DNA of 64,000 nucleotides. It comes from Chloroflexota bacterium. GTDB taxonomy: Bacteria; Chloroflexota; Dormibacteria; Dormibacterales; Dormibacteraceae. Below are positions 56,523-64,000 of the stretch, one piece after another (position 1 is the stretch's first letter; each line of letters opens with the position of its first letter). Made by a program: the position numbers and the translations under genes. The stretch spans positions 320,561-384,560 of the forward strand of contig VBIW01000037.1 of assembly GCA_005880915.1 (NCBI GenBank), in the 5' to 3' direction. Below the pieces are notes generated by a model. That model ran no database searches. It was given only the letters and a program-made list of their open reading frames with translations, and was not told the DNA's origin.

Positions 56523-57932
56523 CTAGCCTACCGAGCCCTCCATCTCGAGCTGGATGAGCCGGTTCAGCTCCACCGCGTACTCGAGCGGAAGCTCCTTGGT
56601 GAATGGCTCGATGAAGCCATTGACGATCATCGTCTCTGCCTCGTTCCGCGTGATGCCGCGGCTCATCAGGTAGAAGAGCTGTTCGTCCGACACCTTGCTG
56701 ACCGTGGCCTCGTGACCCAGGGTCACGTTCTCCGCGTCGACGTCGTTGTAGGGGTACGTGTCCGAGCGCGACTCGTCGTCGAGCAGGAGCGCGTCGCACT
56801 TGACGAACGACTTGCAGTTGTTCGCGCCCGGATACATCTTGATGTGGCCGCGATACGAGGTCCGGCCGCCGCCCTTGGAGATCGACTTCGACGTGATCGT
56901 CGAGGTCGTGTTCGGCGCCACGTGGATCATCTTGCCGCCGGCGTCCTGGTGCTGGCCCTTGCCGGCAAACGCCACCGAGAGCACGTCGCCCTTCGCGCCC
57001 GGCTCCATCAGGTAGACGCTCGGGTACTTCATCGTGATCTGTGAGCCCAGGTTGCCGTCGACCCACTCCATCGTCGCGTCGGCGTAGGCCATCGCGCGCT
57101 TGGTCACGAGGTTGAACACGTTGGTCGACCAGTTCTGGATCGTGGTGTAGCGGCAGCGCGCGTTCTTCTTGACGATGATCTCGACCACCGCAGAGTGCAG
57201 CGAGTCGGTCGTGTAGATCGGCGCCGTGCACCCCTCGATGTAGTGCACGAACGATCCCTCGTCGCAGATGATCAGCGTCCGTTCGAACTGGCCCATGTTC
57301 TCCGCGTTGATTCGGAAGTAGGCCTGGAGCGGGATGTCGACCCGCACGCCCTTCGGCACGTAGATGAACGAGCCGCCTGACCACACGGCCGTGTTCAGGG
57401 CCGAGAACTTGTTGTCGGCCGGTGGGATGACCGTGCCGAAGTACTCCTTGAACAGCTCGGGGTGATCGCGCAGCGCGGAGTCGGTGTCCGTGAAGATCAC
57501 GCCTTTCTTCGTCAGCGATTCCTGCAGCGAGTGGTAGACGACCTCTGACTCGTACTGCGCGGAAACGCCGGCGAGGAACTTGCGCTCAGCCTCCGGCACG
57601 CCCAGCCGGTCGTAGGTCGCCTTGATGTCGGGCGGCAGCTCCTCCCACGTCTTCGACTGCTTGTCGGAAGCCTTGAGGTAATAGAAGATGTTCTCGAAGT
57701 CGATCACGGAAAGGTCCGCGCCCCACTTCGGCATTGGCTTCTTCCGGAAGATCTCGAGGGAGCGAAGACGCATGTTCGTCATCCACTCGGGCTCCTGCTT
57801 CATCCACGAGATCTCTTTCACGATCTCGGGGTTCAGGCCGCGCTTGGCCTTGAAGACATACTCCTCGGGGACGAAGAAGCCGTACTTCTCCTTGTAGTCG
57901 GTGCCGACCTCAACTTTCGGAACTGTGGCCAT
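56523..57932 (-). CDS. sufB: Fe-S cluster assembly protein SufB
   Basis: 469 aa from ATG 57932. [66 protein letters not shown] and [11 protein letters not shown] are SufB landmarks. Accepts sulfur and builds clusters with SufC and SufD. Start overlaps the sufC stop by one base. Confidence 0.95.
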   Translation of the reverse strand: MATVPKVEVGTDYKEKYGFFVPEEYVFKAKRGLNPEIVKEISWMKQEPEWMTNMRLRSLEIFRKKPMPKWGADLSVIDFENIFYYLKASDKQSKTWEELPPDIKATYDRLGVPEAERKFLAGVSAQYESEVVYHSLQESLTKKGVIFTDTDSALRDHPELFKEYFGTVIPPADNKFSALNTAVWSGGSFIYVPKGVRVDIPLQAYFRINAENMGQFERTLIICDEGSFVHYIEGCTAPIYTTDSLHSAVVEIIVKKNARCRYTTIQNWSTNVFNLVTKRAMAYADATMEWVDGNLGSQITMKYPSVYLMEPGAKGDVLSVAFAGKGQHQDAGGKMIHVAPNTTSTITSKSISKGGGRTSYRGHIKMYPGANNCKSFVKCDALLLDDESRSDTYPYNDVDAENVTLGHEATVSKVSDEQLFYLMSRGITRNEAETMIVNGFIEPFTKELPLEYAVELNRLIQLEMEGSVG

Positions 57933-58711
57933 CAGGCGACCTCCTTCGGCTCTTCCTCGGTGACCCATTCCGAGTAGCCCGTCTTTTCCAGCCGGTCGGC
58001 GATCTCTGCTCCACCCGACAGCACGAACTTCCCGTCCACGAGCACGTGGACGAAGTCGGGCTTGATGAACTCGAGGATTCGCGTGTAGTGCGTGATGATC
58101 AACACACCGAGCTCCGGGCCGCGCATGCGGTTCACCGCCTCGGCGACGAACTTGATCGAGTCGATGTCAAGGCCGGAGTCGGTTTCGTCGAGGATCGCGA
58201 TCTCGGGCCTGAGCATCGCCATCTGCAGGATCTCGGCGCGCTTCTTCTCGCCGCCGGAGAATCCGTCGTTGATGTACCGGGGCAGGAAGGAGTCGTCCAT
58301 GTGCAGCACGTCGAGCTCGTCCTTGAGCATCGAGCGGAACTCCTTGGGGGAGATCTGCTTGGACTTGTCCTTACCGTCGTATCCGCGTTTGGCGTTGAGC
58401 GCCGTGCGGAGAAAGTTGGTCATCGAGATTCCTGGTACCACCACTGGATACTGGAAGGCGAGGAACATTCCAAGGCGCGCGCGCTCGTCCGGTTCCAGCT
58501 CGAGCACGTTCTGTCCCTTGAAGGTGACCACGCCGCCGTCGACGGTGTACCCCGGGTGTCCCATGAGCGTGTGCGAAAGCGTCGACTTGCCCGAACCGTT
58601 CGGACCCATCACCGCGTGCACCTCGCCCTTGGAGATGCTGAGCGAGACGCCCTTCAGGATCTGGCGCCCTTCGACGCTGGCGCGCAGGTCTCGAATCTCA
58701 AAATCAGCCAA
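57932..58711 (-). CDS. sufC: Fe-S cluster assembly ATPase SufC
   Basis: 259 aa ABC-type ATPase without membrane part. Walker [21 protein letters not shown] (Q-loop), [13 protein letters not shown] (signature), [10 protein letters not shown] (Walker B). TTG start at 58711, directly after the sufR stop. Drives the SufBC2D cycle. Confidence 0.95.
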   Translation of the reverse strand: MADFEIRDLRASVEGRQILKGVSLSISKGEVHAVMGPNGSGKSTLSHTLMGHPGYTVDGGVVTFKGQNVLELEPDERARLGMFLAFQYPVVVPGISMTNFLRTALNAKRGYDGKDKSKQISPKEFRSMLKDELDVLHMDDSFLPRYINDGFSGGEKKRAEILQMAMLRPEIAILDETDSGLDIDSIKFVAEAVNRMRGPELGVLIITHYTRILEFIKPDFVHVLVDGKFVLSGGAEIADRLEKTGYSEWVTEEEPKEVA

Positions 58712-59320
58712 CTATTCGTTCTCCTTCGTCACGTATGTGCAGTCCTGCGCAGCCTCCGCCATCCACGTCGTGCGCGACACGTCAGTTCCGAGCAGCCGCT
58801 CGTACATCTGCTGCTCGCTGACACACGGAAGCCCCGTCCGGGCGGCAACGTCCTGGATGGGGCAGTTGCAGTGGCGGATCGCAAGGCCGCCCTCGCCTAG
58901 CTCGACCACCTCGGCCATGTGGCCGTGCTCGGTGGCCAGGCGAGCCAGCTCGCGGACCTTCGCCGAAAAGTCTAAGCCTGCCAACCGGGGCGCATATTCG
59001 GCCTCGAGTCGCGCCGCGCGCTTATCGAAGAACTCTTTGAGCTGTTCGTTCGACATGAACGCCACGAGCTCGCCGGTCAGCTCTCGGTGGCCGTCCGGGA
59101 AGTGCTCTCCAGCCGCCTGGGTGAGCCTGTATACATGTTCGGGCCGGCCGCGACCGTGTGGTTCGGCCGGCGCCATGGTGGCCAGCCCGGAGGCTTCAAG
59201 GGCTTCCAGGTGACGCAGCGCGCCCTGCTTGGACACTTCCAGGTGCGCGGCCACCTCGGCCAGCGTGGCTGGGCCGTGTGTCTTCAGGAGAGCAAGGACG
59301 GCTTCGCGCCTGGAATCCAC
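58712..59320 (-). CDS. sufR: Fe-S-sensing repressor SufR
   Basis: 202 aa. DeoR/ArsR-type winged helix, residues 1-65 (ATLAEVAAHLEVSKQGALRH), then a helical part and a Cys set: Cys151 and Cys153 (HCNCP), Cys166 (LPCVS) and Cys194 (DCTY) that should hold a [4Fe-4S] cluster. SufR with its cluster represses the suf operon it heads. GTG start seven bases after a TAGACT box, and an operator-like palindrome 20 bases upstream supports autoregulation. Confidence 0.92.
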   Translation of the reverse strand: MDSRREAVLALLKTHGPATLAEVAAHLEVSKQGALRHLEALEASGLATMAPAEPHGRGRPEHVYRLTQAAGEHFPDGHRELTGELVAFMSNEQLKEFFDKRAARLEAEYAPRLAGLDFSAKVRELARLATEHGHMAEVVELGEGGLAIRHCNCPIQDVAARTGLPCVSEQQMYERLLGTDVSRTTWMAEAAQDCTYVTKENE

Positions 59321-59327
59321 AAGCCCC

Positions 59328-59333
59328 AGTCTA
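59328..59333 (-). promoter_or_regulatory. Leaderless -10 box (TAGACT) of sufR
   Basis: Reverse-strand TAGACT ends seven bases before the GTG at 59320; there is no Shine-Dalgarno. Confidence 0.55.
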
Positions 59334-59340
59334 AGAGTTT

Positions 59341-59358
59341 TTCAACATCGGCGTTGAA
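59341..59358. promoter_or_regulatory. SufR operator-like palindrome TTCAAC-N6-GTTGAA
   Basis: TTCAAC-ATCGGC-GTTGAA is a perfect 6-bp inverted repeat whose core CAAC-N6-GTTG equals the SufR site known in cyanobacteria. It starts eight bases upstream of the sufR -10 box, over the -16 to -35 region, where repression would be effective, and also upstream of the divergent gene at 59391. Confidence 0.75.
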
Positions 59359-59377
59359 ATATAGTTCGGGCGTCGAG

Positions 59378-59383
59378 TAGGCT
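59378..59383 (+). promoter_or_regulatory. Leaderless -10 box (TAGGCT) of the divergent surface-protein gene
   Basis: TAGGCT ends seven bases before ATG 59391 with no Shine-Dalgarno. Confidence 0.5.
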
Positions 59384-59390
59384 CGGCCCA

Positions 59391-60542
59391 ATGCGGGTTC
59401 GCTCGGCGATTCTGCTTGTCGGGCTGGTCGCGATGCTGCCCATCTCGGGCGCGGCGGCGAGCCCGGCCTGGGAGGAGTGGCAGTCGGTGTCCGGCGTGTT
59501 CGACCTTGGCGCGCCGCGTTCCGACGGTTCGCTGCTGGTGGCCGGGTCGGCGGCCCTCTACACCCTGACCCCGGCCGGCGACCTCGAGCCCTTCGCCCGC
59601 GGCGCCGGAGGCTACCGGGACGATCCCACGGCCGAGGCGTACCTCGCCCTGTCATCGGGACAGCACGTTGCCTCCGCCGGCTGCGATTTCGCCCGCGATG
59701 ACGCGTTCATCCTGCGGCTCCACGCGCCGATCGGTATCACCCGGGTGGACAGGACAGGCACCCAGACCGCGTCGTTCGCGAACGTCAGCGCTCCCGGTCT
59801 CAACGGGATCGCCTTTGACACCACCGGTTCTTTCGACCACCGCCTGCTGGCCACCGCTCCGGTGAACGGCAAGACCGAGGTCTTTGCAATCGACTGCACC
59901 GGCGCAGTCCAGGTCGTCACCAGCTCCGCGCCCGTGCTTGAGGGAGGCCTGGCGGTCGCGCCGTCGACGTTTGGGTCCTTCGGCGGGGCGTTGATCGCAC
60001 CGGACGAGCTCAGTGGTGTGATCTGGGCGATTGCTCCCGACGGCTCGAGCAAGCAAGTCGTCAATTCCGGGCTGCCGAAAGGCGGCGACATCGGCGTCGA
60101 GTCGGTGGCTTTCGTGCCGAAGGGATTCACGAAGAGCGGCGACCTCTATTACTCGGACCGCGCCACACCCGGCAACCCGCATCCTGGCACCGACCACGTG
60201 CTCCGCATCTCGAGCGCCGACCTGGTCGCGGCCGGCGTGCAAGATGGCGACATGCTCGGAGCGACCGAAGGGGGAGCCTCGATGATCGACGTCCGGTGCG
60301 GGGCCACGTGCCAGGTCGCGAACGTCGTCGCTACTCCAACCACGGCGCATGGTGAAGGGCACCTCGTTTTCACGCTTGGTCAACAGGCGAGTCCGACCCC
60401 AAAGCCGACGCGATCACCGATCGCGACGCCTGTTGAGCGGGCAGCCACGACCAATGTCCCCGCCTGGCTCATCGCGATCGCGGCCGCCTTGCTGGCCGCG
60501 CTGGCGGCCGCGCTTTTCGCCGCGAACCGGCGCCGGGCCTGA
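59391..60542 (+). CDS. Predicted cell-surface protein, propeller-like with C-terminal anchor
   Basis: 383 aa. Signal peptide (MRVRSAILLVGLVAMLPISGAAAS), a beta-rich body with repeated glycine/aspartate turns (GIAFDTTGSFDHRLL, DELSGVIWAIAPDGS, GDLYYSDRATPG) like a SMP30/NHL-type propeller, a TPKPTRSPIATP linker and a C-terminal membrane helix with NRRRA tail. Enzyme function unknown. It shares the divergent region with sufR. Confidence 0.72.
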   Translation: MRVRSAILLVGLVAMLPISGAAASPAWEEWQSVSGVFDLGAPRSDGSLLVAGSAALYTLTPAGDLEPFARGAGGYRDDPTAEAYLALSSGQHVASAGCDFARDDAFILRLHAPIGITRVDRTGTQTASFANVSAPGLNGIAFDTTGSFDHRLLATAPVNGKTEVFAIDCTGAVQVVTSSAPVLEGGLAVAPSTFGSFGGALIAPDELSGVIWAIAPDGSSKQVVNSGLPKGGDIGVESVAFVPKGFTKSGDLYYSDRATPGNPHPGTDHVLRISSADLVAAGVQDGDMLGATEGGASMIDVRCGATCQVANVVATPTTAHGEGHLVFTLGQQASPTPKPTRSPIATPVERAATTNVPAWLIAIAAALLAALAAALFAANRRRA

Positions 60543-60577
60543 CGCAGGACAGAGCTCTCCTCCTCTCCGCCCGCGGC

Positions 60578-61711
60578 TTGCGGGCTTTTGGCTTCGGCTT
60601 TTCGGCCGTGCTGGTCGGTCTCCACCTCGAGCGCGCCGGCCTTTCGCCGGCCCTGATCGGTGTGACCCTCGGAGTCGGGCTGGCGGCGGCTTCCCTGACC
60701 GGGCTCGCCTCGGTCGCGGTCGCGGCGCGCGCAGGACGCCGCGCGACGCTGGCCGTCGTTGGTTTGCTGATGGCGGTCACCGGCGTCGATCTCGCGCTCG
60801 CCACGCAGCCGGCGCTGCTGGTCGTGGCCGGCCTGACGGGAATGCTTGGGGCGGCGAGCGTCGACCTGGGGCCCTTTGCTCCGCTCGAGCAGGCGGCGCT
60901 CGCCGAGGTCGCGACTCAGGAGCAGCGAAACCTCGCCTTCGCCCGCTACTCGCTGAGCGGCGGCCTGTTCAATGCAGCCGGTGGCCTGGCCGCGGCTTTC
61001 GCCGGAGCGCAAAGCGGACGCGCCTACTTCCTTCTTTATGCGGCGATCGGACTCGTCACCGCGGCCCTGCCGCTGTTGATGAGCCGGGGTGTCGAGTCGG
61101 ATGTGCGGGCGCCGGCCTTCGACGCTCTGCGGCGGCCACAGACGGTGCGCGTTCTCGGCGGCCTCGCGGCCCTCTTCGCTCTTGACTCATTCGCGGGTGG
61201 CTTCGTCGCCAACGCCGTGCTCAGCTACTGGCTTCACGTGCGGTTCGGCGCGGGGCCGCAGCTGCTCGGCCCAGTGTTCGCGGCCGTCGCCTTCCTCCAG
61301 GCGATCTCGTACGAGATCTCGGGCCGGATCTCAGCGCGCATCGGTTTGATCAACACGATGGTGTTCACCCACCTACCGAGCAACATCCTGCTGTTGTTCG
61401 TCGCTTTCAGCCCGAGCCTCGGATGGGCTGTCGGGCTGCTCCTCGCGCGGTTTCTTCTCTCCCAGATGGACGTGCCCGCGCGCCAGGCTTACGTCGTTTC
61501 AATCGTGCCGCCCCAGGACCGTGCCGCGGCGGTCGCACTCACAGGCGCAGTAAGGGGCGTCGCCCAGGCGTTCGGCCCACCGCTGGCTGGGGTCGCCATC
61601 GGAGCCGCGTCGTATGGCATTCCATTCTTCGCTGGAGGCGGGCTGAAGGTCGTCTACGACCTGGCTCTTTTCGCCTCCTTCCGCAACCGTCGCGCCGAGC
61701 ACGAGACGTAG
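60578..61711 (+). CDS. MFS transporter, start uncertain
   Basis: 377 aa in the frame from TTG 60578, about 12 helices. The N-terminus at TTG lacks part of helix 1; the in-frame CTG 60539, overlapping the previous stop (CTGA), would add 13 residues TQDRALLLSARG and give the family-typical start, so the gene may begin there. AGRRATLAVVGLL is motif A-like; MDVPARQAYVVSIVPPQDRA is the helix-8 region. Substrate unknown. Confidence 0.78.
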   Translation: MRAFGFGFSAVLVGLHLERAGLSPALIGVTLGVGLAAASLTGLASVAVAARAGRRATLAVVGLLMAVTGVDLALATQPALLVVAGLTGMLGAASVDLGPFAPLEQAALAEVATQEQRNLAFARYSLSGGLFNAAGGLAAAFAGAQSGRAYFLLYAAIGLVTAALPLLMSRGVESDVRAPAFDALRRPQTVRVLGGLAALFALDSFAGGFVANAVLSYWLHVRFGAGPQLLGPVFAAVAFLQAISYEISGRISARIGLINTMVFTHLPSNILLLFVAFSPSLGWAVGLLLARFLLSQMDVPARQAYVVSIVPPQDRAAAVALTGAVRGVAQAFGPPLAGVAIGAASYGIPFFAGGGLKVVYDLALFASFRNRRAEHET

Positions 61712-61723
61712 GGTTTCGGGCAG

Positions 61724-62242
61724 ATGGGGGATGACCTGACGCAGCTGGAAGCCGCGGAGCTCGAAAAACGGGTGACGGAGGCGCGCGAGAGGATGCGGCC
61801 GCTCGAAGAGCAGCTTGCCTCCATCCGCGGCGAGCGCGACCTGCTGTTGACTGAGCTCAGGCGGCGCCGCCGCCTCTCCGAACGGACGACCCGCGCCGAC
61901 TTGAAAGCCTCGATGAAAGAAGGGACGTTTCCAACGATTGCCGAGCTAGTCGCCGCCGCCCAGGGTGGGTCGCTGGACGACTTCGTCTACAACCTCAAGA
62001 CCGGGGGCGAGGTCCGGCTGGGCTTTCCAGGGTCGCGATCCCAGAGTCTCACGTTCACCGACGGGGTCCAGCTCGCGAATGCCTCGGACCTTGGCCGCGC
62101 GGCAGAGCTGTACGCCGCCGGATGGGACCTGGGCAGCCCCGGGCGGCCGGGTGTCCGCGTTCATTTTCCTGGCACGAGGCAGGAGCGCCTGGTCCCGGCC
62201 GACGAGGTGTATGCTCGCCCCGGCGAGCGGGAAGGCGGGTGA
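61724..62242 (+). CDS. Hypothetical coiled-coil protein
   Basis: 172 aa. Residues 5-65 are a strongly charged heptad-like helix (LEAAELEKRVTEARERMR...). The C-terminal part is globular, with RLGFPGSRSQSLTF and a similar VHFPGTRQERLV ending, possibly two halves of one repeat. It starts 12 bases after the MFS stop. No family recognised. Confidence 0.55.
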   Translation: MGDDLTQLEAAELEKRVTEARERMRPLEEQLASIRGERDLLLTELRRRRRLSERTTRADLKASMKEGTFPTIAELVAAAQGGSLDDFVYNLKTGGEVRLGFPGSRSQSLTFTDGVQLANASDLGRAAELYAAGWDLGSPGRPGVRVHFPGTRQERLVPADEVYARPGEREGG

Positions 62243-62284
62243 GGTCGTTGAGCAAGCACAGATGCGAAACGATCCTCAGCGGCC

Positions 62285-63877
62285 GTGATTGCTGTCGAGC
62301 GCGAGTTGCCGGCAGCCCGTTTGGAAACACGCCCGTCTAGGACAAGGCTCGTCGCGCCCAGGCGGCGCAACACCGTCTGGACCTCTCGGGTCTCGGCCGC
62401 TCTGCTGGTCGTGGCGATGCTCAGCTCACTCGGCGGGGGCGGCCTGCTCGACTTTGCGAGCGCATACACGCTGCAGGCGCGGGCGCAAGCAATGCACGAC
62501 CGCTGGATCTTCATGCGCGCCAACGGAATCCCCGATGAGGACCTGGCAGCCCTGGAGAGCGAATGGGCGGCGAGCCAGTCGTCGACCGTGGTCGGCGCCG
62601 CCGGCATCTTCTGGGTTCCCGGCGGCGCGGAAACCATAGGCCGGTGGCAGACGGAGTCGGACGCGATATGGAGCCGGGACCTGACCCAGTTTCGGTCCGG
62701 CGCGCTGCTTGCGGCCCAGGGTTTGCATACAGCGCTCGGCGAGGAGACGTACGCACAGCGCAAGTCGCGGCTGGACGCGATCACCTCGGCGTCTACGCCG
62801 CTTGACTTCGCCACCCTGCGCAACGACTGGAACCTCGAGGCGCGGCTCGTCCCGATCGACCGCCGGATCGCCCTTGCGGCAGCCGGAGTCGCCGGCCAGG
62901 CCGATCAGGCCACCAAGATGGGCATCCGAAGCGATCCCGCCGCCGACCTGCTCGCGCGTGCGGGCGCCTACGGCCAGCTCGGACCTCTGGACCGTATGGC
63001 CCATGCCGAGCTGCTCACCCGCAACGTTCAAACGCTGCACAAGGACCTCCAGGGCCGGATCGACGCCGCCACAGTGACTCAGCAGAACTTCCAGCACACA
63101 TCCGACGAAAGCTCGATCGCCTCGCTCTACGGGATCGATACGTCCGGTTTCGACGCCAGGATCGCCAGTGACCGGATCCAGTACGCAGCGGCGCTGACGC
63201 CAGCGCAGTTCAACGCGGTCACCGCCGACCTGCAGCAAGTCTCGGCCGCCGCGGACCACCAGATCTATGTGGTCTTGAGCCAGACCCACATCGTTGCGGG
63301 CGTTCCGCTCATCTACCAGGACCATCCGCTGAGCTGTGAAGAAGCCGCCACCTCGATGGCGCTTGCCCATCAGGGCGTTAACGTGAGCCAGGACCAGATC
63401 CTCGGCGAGATCGGCGCCGACCTGCGGTCGATGTACGTGGACCCGTCTGGCCGTGTCCGTTGGGGGAACCCGTACGAGACTTTCGTCGGCAACGTGAACG
63501 GCAGCGAGAGCAACTACACCGGCTTCGGCACCTACTACCCTCCGCTCGTTCGCGTTGCGAAGGCGCATGGCGCGACGGTTCTCGCGTACGGATCGATGTC
63601 AGCGGCCACGATCTACGCGCGTGTTATCGCCGGTCATCCAGTGGTCGCCTTCGCCACGTGGGACTGGCGGTGGCACCCGCGGCGCGATTACCTCAGCTTC
63701 GATGGCCAGTGGATCCCGTGGATCGGCCCGGTCTACGCATCGCACGTGTATACGGTCGTCGGCGTAAGCCCGAGCCAGGTGCTGGTCAACGACCCGATCC
63801 GCGGCCAGTACTGGATCAGCAAGGGCGCCTTTGAAGCCGGCTACTCCGACTTCAACGAAGCAATCGTTTTCGCATAA
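62285..63877 (+). CDS. Secreted C39-like cysteine peptidase
   Basis: 530 aa. N-terminal signal/anchor (ALLVVAMLSSLGGGGLLDFAS), a helical central part (to about residue 340) and a C39-like domain: LSCEEAATSM with the catalytic Cys, then YASHVYTVVGV (His) and VNDPIRGQYW (Asp/Asn). Such Peptidase_C39_2 proteins are often exported. GTG start at 62285; 42-nt gap from the previous gene. Confidence 0.8.
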   Translation: MIAVERELPAARLETRPSRTRLVAPRRRNTVWTSRVSAALLVVAMLSSLGGGGLLDFASAYTLQARAQAMHDRWIFMRANGIPDEDLAALESEWAASQSSTVVGAAGIFWVPGGAETIGRWQTESDAIWSRDLTQFRSGALLAAQGLHTALGEETYAQRKSRLDAITSASTPLDFATLRNDWNLEARLVPIDRRIALAAAGVAGQADQATKMGIRSDPAADLLARAGAYGQLGPLDRMAHAELLTRNVQTLHKDLQGRIDAATVTQQNFQHTSDESSIASLYGIDTSGFDARIASDRIQYAAALTPAQFNAVTADLQQVSAAADHQIYVVLSQTHIVAGVPLIYQDHPLSCEEAATSMALAHQGVNVSQDQILGEIGADLRSMYVDPSGRVRWGNPYETFVGNVNGSESNYTGFGTYYPPLVRVAKAHGATVLAYGSMSAATIYARVIAGHPVVAFATWDWRWHPRRDYLSFDGQWIPWIGPVYASHVYTVVGVSPSQVLVNDPIRGQYWISKGAFEAGYSDFNEAIVFA

Positions 63878-63948
63878 GAGGGAACCCGGAGTTGGTCTCA
63901 AGGGATCAATGCACCACCGCCTTGGCTTAGAGGACGCTAACGCGACCC

Positions 63949-63957
63949 AAGGAGGTG
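63949..63957 (+). promoter_or_regulatory. Perfect Shine-Dalgarno AAGGAGGTG
   Basis: AAGGAGGTG ends four bases before ATG 63962 and decides that start. Full anti-16S complementarity is rare in this window. Confidence 0.7.
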
Positions 63958-63961
63958 TTCG

Positions 63962-64000
63962 ATGGGAGGACCAGCGGTCACGGAGGTCGAGAAGGCCGAA
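63962..64000 (+). CDS. Start of an unidentified gene, cut by right edge
   Basis: ATG 63962 follows a perfect Shine-Dalgarno. Thirteen codons are visible (MGGPAVTEVEKAE), too few to identify the product. Charged N-terminus; no signal peptide in the visible part. Confidence 0.55.
   Translation, partial: MGGPAVTEVEKAE

Noticed and set aside
60349..61185. 278-aa ORF in another frame over the MFS gene
   Set aside because: Arg/Pro-rich low-complexity product; the overlapping frame is a clear MFS transporter.

Overview
The window is a dense, high-GC bacterial chromosome segment (sampled lines about 60-70% G+C) with about 66 protein genes, very short gaps, many 1-14 nt overlaps, and no rRNA, tRNA, CRISPR array, transposase or phage gene that I can see. 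Many genes that open a transcription unit have a TANNNT box only 6-10 nt before an ATG, GTG or TTG, which is the layout of leaderless mRNAs in Actinobacteria-like lineages. Gene content (DUF2342 metalloprotease, HelY-like helicase, HspR-like MerR protein, SufR-SufCBDSU operon, GT87 glycosyltransferases, fused BCKDH E1) suggests a Terrabacteria lineage such as Chloroflexota/Dormibacterota or an actinobacterial relative. That placement is an inference.

Layout. 1-2.1 kb: acyl-CoA carboxylase carboxyltransferase (cut by the left edge) and a crotonase. 2.2-7.7 kb: MntP-like exporter, HspR-like regulator, small zinc-ribbon protein, DUF2342 metalloprotease, SDR and epimerase. 7.8-10.5 kb: Ski2-like helicase and DUF503. 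10.5-16.3 kb: a complete oligopeptide/dipeptide ABC importer. 16.4-18.8 kb: pyrE, pyrC and a lipoprotein. 18.8-21.5 kb: MBL hydrolase, 33-aa membrane protein, orphan ParA with a small partner, CvpA. 21.5-26.1 kb: a catabolic-looking operon (acyl-CoA dehydrogenase, MFS, ureohydrolase, FAD amine oxidase). 26.3-29.2 kb: NAD(P)-binding protein, ThpR, GlcG/HbpS, FabG-like SDR.

29.4-42.5 kb is the most distinctive block, a glycoconjugate/surface locus: GT2 and GT-C genes, a WecE-like sugar aminotransferase and ArnC-like GT2 of visibly lower G+C, and then a six-gene overlapping operon of AMP-ligase, ACP, iron-type ADH, LuxE, LuxC and a WecD-like acetyltransferase. There is no luciferase. The set looks able to activate an acid on a carrier protein, reduce it to an aldehyde or alcohol, and make an N-acetylated amino sugar. 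Two GT87 genes follow.

42.5-47.3 kb: branched-chain 2-oxoacid dehydrogenase (E3-E1-E2). 47.3-49.8 kb: two more integral-membrane glycosyltransferases. 49.7-52.0 kb: tandem citrate synthases. 52.7-59.3 kb: a nine-gene Fe-S assembly operon headed by SufR, with a palindrome upstream matching the known SufR operator CAAC-N6-GTTG. 59.4-64 kb: a cell-surface propeller-like protein, an MFS transporter, a coiled-coil protein, a secreted C39-like peptidase and the start of a gene with a perfect Shine-Dalgarno.

Short palindromic repeats recur, two of them in frame inside coding sequences (E2 linker and a GT87 loop). Two intergenic regions can fold into multi-stem RNAs that I could not assign to a known family.
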